Of a DNA stretch of 64,000 nucleotides, positions 58,664 to 64,000 are shown in pieces. The notes below the pieces were generated by a model. It searched no databases. It worked only from the letters and a program-made list of their open reading frames with translations, and was not told where the DNA came from. Source of the DNA: Streptomyces sp. NBC_01775 (lineage in GTDB: Bacteria; Actinomycetota; Actinomycetes; Streptomycetales; Streptomycetaceae); assembly GCF_035917675.1 (NCBI RefSeq), contig NZ_CP109104.1, forward strand, positions 1,922,001 to 1,986,000. Reading direction: 5' to 3'. The translations under genes and the position numbers were made by a program. Each line of letters opens with the position of its first letter. Position 1 is the stretch's first letter.

Positions 58664-59374
58664 TCACGATTTCGTTCCCACCGCGAGGTAGAGCACGGCC
58701 GTGGACTTGATCGGAATCATGCGCACTTCCTCGCGGCGCCGGAGGAGGTAGCGCATTCCGTCGCGGAAGTGCGGGCGCAGGCCGAGCAGTTCGAGTTCCA
58801 CGCCGTGTGTCCGCGCGGCCCGGGTGAGCCGTTCGCGGTTGACGAAGAGGCGGTGGTCGTGGGTGCCGCGCGGTGGCCTGCCGGGAAGAGGGAGGTTCTC
58901 GGCCAGCGTGATGCCGGCCAGCCGGGCCAGCCTGGTGTCGGCGATGGTGTCGAGGATCAGCGTGCCGCCGGGGCGCAGGACCCGGCACAGCTCCCGGACC
59001 ACCGCGTAGGGGTCTGCCACATGTTCGAGGCACTGTCCCGCGGTGACCACGTCGACCGACTCGTCCGCCACCGGGAGTCTCGTGATGTCGGCCTGCGCGA
59101 CCGCGTCGAAGCCGTGCCGGCGGGCCTCGCGGAGGCCCATGACCGACAGGTCCATGCCGAGTACGCGGTACCCCTTGCCGGCCAGGTGCGGGCCGAACAG
59201 TCCGCCGCCGCAGGCGACGTCCAGCAAGGTCGCGTGCGCGTTCCCGGGGGCCGGGACGAACCCGGCGCGGGCCCGCGCGATCCAGCCCAGGGGTGCGAGG
59301 GATCCGCGCGGGTCCCACCACTGGTCGGCGAGAGCGTCGTAATCGGCGATGAAATCACTGCGGAGCTTCGACAT
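58664..59374 (-). CDS. Class I SAM-dependent methyltransferase (UbiG-like)
   Basis: A 236-residue methyltransferase. The SAM motif LLDVACGGGLFGPHLAGKGY, then RVLGMDLSVMGLREAR, VVTAGQCLEHVADPYAVVRE and LRPGGTLILDTIADT are visible. The order is that of UbiG/COQ3-like O-methyltransferases acting on quinone rings, but substrate is not deduced. ATG 59374 is chosen; ATG 59383 is possible, neither with a strong ribosome site. Confidence 0.88.
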   Translation of the reverse strand: MSKLRSDFIADYDALADQWWDPRGSLAPLGWIARARAGFVPAPGNAHATLLDVACGGGLFGPHLAGKGYRVLGMDLSVMGLREARRHGFDAVAQADITRLPVADESVDVVTAGQCLEHVADPYAVVRELCRVLRPGGTLILDTIADTRLARLAGITLAENLPLPGRPPRGTHDHRLFVNRERLTRAARTHGVELELLGLRPHFRDGMRYLLRRREEVRMIPIKSTAVLYLAVGTKS

Positions 59375-59594
59375 GACCACCATCCGGCGCGTACGGAAGC
59401 CAAGCCTGGCCTGAAGTGCCTGACCCGCCGGATCGAGGATCAAGGATCAAGCCTGCTTGAGCTGCGGAACTACTTGCTCCGCGAACAACGCCAGGGAGGT
59501 CCGCGCGGTTTCGGGTGCGTTCCCGAGAAGTGGAACCGGGCGCCGGCACCCCGGCCGGCCTTGTTGTCACAGAGGGCGGCGCCATACTTCCGGC

Positions 59595-60563
59595 ATGCTG
59601 CTTCCTCTCACCGTGACCACGGAATCCGGGCCCGAACGACAGGGCGTGAGCGCCGAGGAGCTGGCCGCGCTGCTGGCCGGACTCGGCGGCCAGGGCGACC
59701 ACTTCGTCTCCGCCCGGCACACATCTCCCCCAGCCGCGTCCGGCGGCTGGCTGCGCGTGCTGCGGGCCGGCAGCGGCCCCTTCGAGCTGGAGCGGGAAGA
59801 GGCCCCCGGCGACGGCGACGGCGACGGTGCCGTGGCCGGGGGCCCGGGTGAGCGGCGCACCGCGCGGGTGGAGACGGCTCGGGAGGCCGCCGCGCTGTTC
59901 TCCTCCTGGGCGGCGGGCGAGGACGGCTGGGACGCGGGCATACGCTGGCAGCCCGTCGACCACGCCACCCCTCAGTTGTCTCCCCATGTGCGGGAGGAGG
60001 CCGAGGAGTTGGCGCGCGAGCTGGTGCACGCCGGGTTCGACGGCCGCACCCGGATCGCCGCGGACCTGCTGACCGTGCTCGGCGAGGGCCGCTCCGAGCC
60101 GCGTGGCCCCTCGGCGGCGGAGGCGCGCGGCATCACCGACCAGGTGTGGGACGCCCGGCTCGCCGAGCAGCGCGAGTGGCCGGAGACCACCGAGGCGGAC
60201 AGGGTGGAGCGGGCCTTCGAGGCGATGGCCGGTGCGGGAGTCACCGCCCGTATGCACTTCCAGTGCTGTATGCCCTGCGCGGTCGGCGCCGTCGAGGACG
60301 AACGGGCAGAGGGCGAGGACGGCTTCGCGTTCTTCCACGTCCAGGACACGGACGCGGCGGTGGAAGGCCGTGGCCTCTTCATCAGCTTCGGCTCCTACGA
60401 CGGCGACCCGGCACGGGAAGCGCTCATAGCCGACCGTGTCACCGAGGCGCTGCGGCACGAAGGGCTCCCCGTCCACACCGTCGGCGACCCCGAGGGCATC
60501 ATCCACCTCCACCCGCTGCGGTGGCGCAAGCGGCTGCCGACGGAGGCGCCCGCCGGCCGCTGA
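59595..60563 (+). CDS. DUF6891-domain protein
   Basis: A 322-residue cytoplasmic protein. The C-terminal half (about 175-310) is the DUF6891 region: TEADRVERAFEAMAGAGVTA, MHFQCCMPCAVGAVEDERAE, GLFISFGSYDG and a VHTVGDPEGIIHLHPLRW end. A vicinal CC and another Cys are in that segment. No function is established. GDGDGDG in a linker is low complexity. ATG 59595, with AGGGCG-type weak site. It is divergent from the methyltransferase gene. Confidence 0.83.
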   Translation: MLLPLTVTTESGPERQGVSAEELAALLAGLGGQGDHFVSARHTSPPAASGGWLRVLRAGSGPFELEREEAPGDGDGDGAVAGGPGERRTARVETAREAAALFSSWAAGEDGWDAGIRWQPVDHATPQLSPHVREEAEELARELVHAGFDGRTRIAADLLTVLGEGRSEPRGPSAAEARGITDQVWDARLAEQREWPETTEADRVERAFEAMAGAGVTARMHFQCCMPCAVGAVEDERAEGEDGFAFFHVQDTDAAVEGRGLFISFGSYDGDPAREALIADRVTEALRHEGLPVHTVGDPEGIIHLHPLRWRKRLPTEAPAGR

Positions 60564-60639
60564 CCGTACCCCTCGCCGGGCGGGCCTCCCCCCGTGTGAG
60601 GCGCGCCCGTCCCGCGCCCTGCCGTCAGCCCCCGTTCGA

Positions 60640-61524
60640 TCAGCGCCCGTGCGGTCGGCGGAAGTCCTCCGCGTGGTCCGCCACCCAGTCGCGGTAGGTG
60701 CGCCCGGGGCGGCCCGCCAGGGCTTCGAAGCCGGGGGCCACCGTCTCGGGTTCGGCTTCCATCCGGGCGTGGGCGTCGAGGATGCCGGTGGCGTAGTGGG
60801 GCGGGAGGCCGGTGGCGACCAGCTCGGCGTGGGCCTCGTCGCGGGGCAGCTCCTCGGCCTTCAGGGGCCGCCCGAGGACCTCGCCGATGATGCGCACCTG
60901 TTCGGCCTGGGTGAGCACTTCGGGCCCGCTCATCGTGGGTGCGGTGCCGACGAGTTCGTCGGTGAGGAGGGCGCGGACGGCGACGGCCGCGATGTCGGCC
61001 TCGTGGATGAGGGAGCGCCCGGCGCGCGGGGAGGCCATCCGCACGACCTCGCCCGCGCGGACCTGCGGGGCCCATCCCAGGGTGTTGGCCGCGAAGCCGC
61101 CGGGCCGCAGCAGGGTCCACTCGGCGCCGGAGCCCCGCACGAGCCGTTCCAGGGTGGTGTGGTTGCCGATGATGCCGGGCTCGGGCTCGGTGGTGTCGGT
61201 GCCGGTCAGGCCCTCGGGCACACCCCACGCGGAGAGGTAGACGACGCGGCGCGCGTGCTCCGCCAGCGTGGCGACGGCGGCGCGGGCCGCCCCGGTGCCT
61301 TCGAGGGGCCACATCAGAAAGACGGACCCGACGCCGTCGAGCGCGGCCCGCAGACTCGCGGTGTCGCCCAGATCCCCGGCGACGGCCTCCACTCCCCCGG
61401 GCAGCCGGGCCTTGGCGGGGTCGCGGACGAGGGCCCGTACGGGGGCGCCCGCCTCGGCGAGCTGCGCCGCCACCTGTCCGCCGACGTTGCCTGTCGCTCC
61501 AGTCACCAGAATCACGGCCGTCAC
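60640..61524 (-). CDS. NmrA-like NAD(P)H-binding protein
   Basis: A 294-residue atypical SDR. ILVTGATGNVGGQVAAQLAE is the Rossmann motif, followed by PVRALVRDPAKARLPGGVEA and LRPGGFAANTLGWAPQVRAG. It lacks a Tyr/Lys catalytic pair, as usual for NmrA-type redox sensors or azoreductase-like QorB. The start is GTG 61524 or GTG 61515; the latter has AAAGG nine bases upstream. The gap to the divergent DsbA-like gene contains a TTGAA...TTCAA palindrome. Confidence 0.88.
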   Translation of the reverse strand: MTAVILVTGATGNVGGQVAAQLAEAGAPVRALVRDPAKARLPGGVEAVAGDLGDTASLRAALDGVGSVFLMWPLEGTGAARAAVATLAEHARRVVYLSAWGVPEGLTGTDTTEPEPGIIGNHTTLERLVRGSGAEWTLLRPGGFAANTLGWAPQVRAGEVVRMASPRAGRSLIHEADIAAVAVRALLTDELVGTAPTMSGPEVLTQAEQVRIIGEVLGRPLKAEELPRDEAHAELVATGLPPHYATGILDAHARMEAEPETVAPGFEALAGRPGRTYRDWVADHAEDFRRPHGR

Positions 61525-61629
61525 CCTTTTCCGTTCGAATGCGTTTCATGTGCGGGTCTCGTATGCCGTCACGTGCGTCCGCTGTGCGCGTCCGCGTGCG
61601 TTCTTCGGCGTGCGGATCCACTCTGCGAG

Positions 61630-61645
61630 TTGAAGTGAGGTTCAA
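61630..61645. promoter_or_regulatory. TTGAA-N6-TTCAA inverted repeat
   Basis: TTGAAGTGAGGTTCAA in the 229-base gap between divergent genes. The form is like MerR- or HxlR-family operators that control NmrA-like oxidoreductases; no such regulator gene is adjacent. Confidence 0.4.
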
Positions 61646-61753
61646 GTCAACCGCCGCGCCCCGGTCGGCCCCACGCTCCGGCGCCGGACGGCCCCGCACT
61701 CCAATGGCCGCTCCCCGTTGCCCACCACCGCCCGCGCGCGCAGGCTGGACGGC

Positions 61754-62353
61754 ATGATCCCGGCGAACACGACAGGCACGGGCGGCACGACGGTGGTCTA
61801 CGGGGCCGACCCGGAGGGACCGTCGCCGGGGCCTCCCGTCCTCGACGTCTACGCCGACCTGCGCTGTCCGTACTGCAAGCGCATGGAGAACGCGCTCGGC
61901 GCCACGATGCGGCAGCTCGCGGACGACGGGGACGTGGTGCTGCACTACCACTTCGCGACGTTCCTGGACGAGACACTCGGCGGCCACGGCTCGCACCGCG
62001 CGCTCAACGCGCTCGGCGCCGCCGCCAACAGGGGACAGCGCCAGTTCATGGCCTACCTGCGCACCCTCTACCGCAACCAGCCGCACGAGCACAACGACGG
62101 CTTCGCCGAGCCGCGCACGCTGATGGGCCTGGCCAACGATGTGGAGGGGCTGCGCGACCCGGCGTTCGAGGCCCAGGTGCTGGAGTCGGCGTTCCACGAG
62201 TGGGTGGAGCGGGTCGGCCGCGCGTTCTACGAGAGCGGGGTCGCGGCGACGCCGACAGTGCTGTTCGAGGACCGTCCGGTCGCTGTCCTCGACGGTAGGG
62301 GCCACGCTGTACATCCCGAGGAGTTCACCGCGCAGATCCACGCGACCGCATGA
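61754..62353 (+). CDS. DsbA-family thiol oxidoreductase
   Basis: A 199-residue thioredoxin-fold protein with a CPYC active site (about 36-39, DLRCPYCKRMEN) and the cis-Pro loop GVAATPTVLFE near 173. The inserted helical domain is intact. It lacks a signal peptide, so it is cytoplasmic and may be a FrnE-like reductase. ATG 61754. Its stop overlaps the next ATG (ATGA), so the two genes are translated together. Confidence 0.88.
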   Translation: MIPANTTGTGGTTVVYGADPEGPSPGPPVLDVYADLRCPYCKRMENALGATMRQLADDGDVVLHYHFATFLDETLGGHGSHRALNALGAAANRGQRQFMAYLRTLYRNQPHEHNDGFAEPRTLMGLANDVEGLRDPAFEAQVLESAFHEWVERVGRAFYESGVAATPTVLFEDRPVAVLDGRGHAVHPEEFTAQIHATA

Positions 62354-62709
62354 GTTCGACCAGTCCGAGTCAGGGAGCAGCAGGCATGGGCGAGACCAAG
62401 GACGAGGCCCGGGACCAGCGTGTCGAGATCACCGACAACCCCGCCGAGGGCCGCTACGAGGCCCGCATCGACGGGGCCCTGGCCGGGGTCGCGCAGTATC
62501 TCCGCGCCCCGGGAGTGGTGGCGCTGACCCACACCGAGGTGGAGCCGGACTACGAGGGCAGGGGCGTGGGCGGGGCGCTCTCCCGTGCGGTGCTGGAGTC
62601 GGCACGGGAGGCGGGCGACAAGGTCGCGCCGGTCTGCCCCTTCTTCGCGGGCTGGGTGCGCAAGCACCCGGACTACCAGTCGCTGATCTTCGAAAAGAAC
62701 GAGAGCTGA
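62350..62709 (+). CDS. Small GNAT (YidJ/Acetyltransf_CG-type) N-acetyltransferase
   Basis: A 119-residue protein with VEITDNPAEGRYEARIDGAL, VALTHTEVEPDYEGRGVGGA (GNAT acetyl-CoA motif) and VCPFFAGWVRKHPDYQSLIF. The C-terminal CPFxxxWxxxHPDY is the signature of the small COG2388 group. Substrates are unknown. ATG 62350 overlaps the DsbA-like stop; ATG 62386 with AGGCATG context is an alternative. Confidence 0.88.
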   Translation: MSSTSPSQGAAGMGETKDEARDQRVEITDNPAEGRYEARIDGALAGVAQYLRAPGVVALTHTEVEPDYEGRGVGGALSRAVLESAREAGDKVAPVCPFFAGWVRKHPDYQSLIFEKNES

Positions 62710-62745
62710 GGGCGGCGTCCCGTACCCGCCGCCCCCGTACTCCCG

Positions 62746-63765
62746 TCAGGCCGGCGCGCCCAGAGCCGGGATCACCCCTGACCCGTAGGCGTCGATGGCC
62801 CGCTCCTTCGCGTCGTGCATCGCGTACAGCGCGAACTGGTCGACGCCCAGCTCCGCCAGCTCCCGCAGCCGCGCGACGTGGGCCTGTTCGGGGCCGATGA
62901 GGCAGAAGCGGTCGATGATGTCGTCGGGCACGAAGGCCGTGTCGGGGTTGCCGGCGCGGCCGTGGTGGGCGTAGTCGTAGCCGTCGCGCTCCTTGATGTA
63001 GGAGGTGAGCGCGGCGGGCACCGCGTCGGAGTGCTCGCCGTAGCGGGCGACGAGGTCGGCGACGTGGTTGCCGACCATGCCGCCGAACCAGCGGCACTGC
63101 TCGCGCGCGTGCGCGAGCGCCTCCGGCGTGTCCTCGCACACGTACGCGGGCGCGGCCACACAGATGGTGACCGAGGCCGGGTCCCGGCCCGCCTGGGCCG
63201 CCGCCGCGCGGACGGCGGCCGTCATCCACGCGGTCAGCACCGGGTCGGCGAGTTGGAGTATGAAGCCGTCCGCCTCACGCCCGGCCAGGGCCAGCGCCTT
63301 GGGGCCGTAGGCGGCCATCCATACGGGCAGCTTGCCGTCGCGTACCCACGGCAGCCGCAGCGGGGTGCCGTCCACGACGGCCTCGCGGCCCTCGGCCAGG
63401 TCGCGGATGGCGGTGATGGCCTGGCCGAGCCGGTGGAGGGTGACGGGCGGGCGCCCGGCGACCCGCATCGCCGAGTCGCCGCGCCCGATGCCGCACACGG
63501 TGCGGTTGCCGTACATCTCGTTGAGGGTGGCGAAGGTGGAGGCGGTGACCTCCCAGGCGCGGGTGCCGGGGTTGGTCACCATCGTGCCGACGGTCATCTG
63601 GGTGGTGTGGGCGAGGATGCGGCTGTGGAGGACGTACGGCTCCTGCCACAGCACGGGCGAGTCGAAGGTCCAGCCGTAGCGGAAGCCGTTGCGTTCGGCG
63701 CGGCGCATGAGGCCGACGGTGGCGGAGCCGGGCGGGTCGGTCTGGAGAACGAGTCCGAAGTCCAT
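62746..63765 (-). CDS. LLM-class F420-dependent oxidoreductase (TIGR03842-like)
   Basis: A 339-residue luciferase-like monooxygenase-fold enzyme. MDFGLVLQTDPPGSATVGLM, YGWTFDSPVLWQEPYVLHSR and NRTVCGIGRGDSAMRVAGRP are characteristic of the TIGR03842 group. It would use F420 rather than FMN, by family. It lies directly downstream of the dihydropyrimidinase gene (41 bases), a pairing seen in Streptomyces pyrimidine-catabolism loci; the step it performs is not established. Confidence 0.88.
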   Translation of the reverse strand: MDFGLVLQTDPPGSATVGLMRRAERNGFRYGWTFDSPVLWQEPYVLHSRILAHTTQMTVGTMVTNPGTRAWEVTASTFATLNEMYGNRTVCGIGRGDSAMRVAGRPPVTLHRLGQAITAIRDLAEGREAVVDGTPLRLPWVRDGKLPVWMAAYGPKALALAGREADGFILQLADPVLTAWMTAAVRAAAAQAGRDPASVTICVAAPAYVCEDTPEALAHAREQCRWFGGMVGNHVADLVARYGEHSDAVPAALTSYIKERDGYDYAHHGRAGNPDTAFVPDDIIDRFCLIGPEQAHVARLRELAELGVDQFALYAMHDAKERAIDAYGSGVIPALGAPA

Positions 63766-63806
63766 GACTAGGCCCTTCAGTTCAGGCTGCGTTAGTTCAA
63801 GCCGCG

Positions 63807-64000
63807 TCAATTCAAAAGCTGGCAGATGCCGCGCGGGACGTACTGACCGTGACCGGCGTGGCCGGTGTATTCGCGCCGGTCGATGACGGTCTCGCCGCGC
63901 GAGAAGACGGTCTCGACGCGGCCGGTGAGCCGTTTGCCCTCGTAGGCGGAGTAGTCGACGTTCATGTGGTGGGTGGCGGCGGAGAGGGTCTGTTCGGCGT
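63807..64000 (-). CDS. hydA: Dihydropyrimidinase/hydantoinase, C-terminal part
   Basis: The last 64 codons of a cyclic amidase; the rest is beyond the window. TLSAATHHMNVDYSAYEGKR, TGRVETVFSRGETVIDRR and GHAGHGQYVPRGICQLLN are the typical C-terminus of bacterial dihydropyrimidinases. The enzyme opens dihydropyrimidines or hydantoins to carbamoyl amino acids. Stop TGA at 63807-63809. It leads the LLM oxidoreductase gene on the same strand. Confidence 0.88.
   Translation of the reverse strand, partial: AEQTLSAATHHMNVDYSAYEGKRLTGRVETVFSRGETVIDRREYTGHAGHGQYVPRGICQLLN

Noticed and set aside
1..64000. tRNA or rRNA genes and integrase attachment sites
   Set aside because: No cloverleaf with a TTCGANTC-type arm, no rRNA segment and no integrase gene were recognised by eye; a tRNA search program would be needed to be certain.

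Overview
The window is one contiguous stretch of an actinomycete chromosome, almost certainly Streptomyces or a very close relative. It is GC-rich throughout with strong G/C third-position bias. GTG (and one TTG) starts are frequent. The gene families are typically streptomycete: an AfsR-like BTAD regulator, DrrAB-type ABC exporter, SpoIIE-type PAS remnant, crotonyl-CoA reductase/MeaA cluster, F420-type LLM oxidoreductase, DUF6891 and a Sfp-type PPTase. No rRNA, tRNA, CRISPR array, prophage or intact insertion sequence was recognised.

Layout. 1-8.5 kb: the 5' part of an arginase-family gene, a small LapA-like membrane protein, a PPTase, an antibiotic-kinase-like gene, then a tightly coupled minus-strand peptide-catabolism operon (M55 D-aminopeptidase, M20 peptidase, S9 peptidase, DinB-like protein) whose upstream gap holds a cluster of DnaA boxes. 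8.7-15.7 kb: an MFS exporter with three C-terminal regulatory-like repeats, an SRPBCC protein, a SplB/Rv2578c-type radical SAM protein under a probable SOS box, RidA, a pyridoxamine-oxidase-fold protein, a collapsed GNAT gene and a HEAT-repeat protein. 16.0-27.0 kb: the ethylmalonyl-CoA pathway block, with a double-module 3-hydroxyacyl-CoA dehydrogenase, TetR regulator, amino-acid permease, and then ccr-meaA-lyase-hydratase-dehydrogenase as one overlapping operon. Together these convert acetyl-CoA-derived crotonyl-CoA into ethylmalonyl-, methylsuccinyl-, mesaconyl- and malyl-type CoA esters, feeding glyoxylate, acetyl-/propionyl-CoA and polyketide extender units. 27.1-28.8 kb: psd-pssA (phosphatidylethanolamine synthesis) ending in a strong terminator.

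28.9-36.6 kb: a Tat-exported alginate-lyase-like enzyme, a membrane-tethered ECF-type sigma factor, and an unrecognised 1374-residue protein. The stop codons of the last two lie inside copies of a dispersed repeat. 36.6-46.5 kb: glycerate kinase, FAD oxidoreductase, inositol-monophosphatase-like enzyme, sirtuin, kinase-fold protein, SDR, two uncharacterised repeat/HEAT-like proteins and a lipoate-protein ligase with an N-terminal accessory domain. 46.5-53.8 kb: AfsR-like regulator convergent with a DrrAB exporter, a MITE-like element, and a divergent epimerase/TetR pair. 53.8-64 kb: PGRP amidase, membrane and secreted proteins, SDR divergent from a Xre regulator that has been fused to a broken metallo-beta-lactamase gene, methyltransferase, DUF6891 protein, NmrA-like protein, DsbA-like protein, small GNAT, LLM oxidoreductase and the 3' end of a dihydropyrimidinase gene.

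The most unusual signal is a family of modular hairpin repeats. They form two elements with terminal inverted repeats between genes, they abut or supply stop codons, and two related hairpins sit in frame inside the AfsR-like gene. Short tandem repeats (8-28 bp units) are also unusually common between genes. No convincing new multi-gene system was found; the best candidates for undescribed biology are the repeat family, the 1374-residue protein, the tethered sigma factor and an ART-like/HEAT protein.
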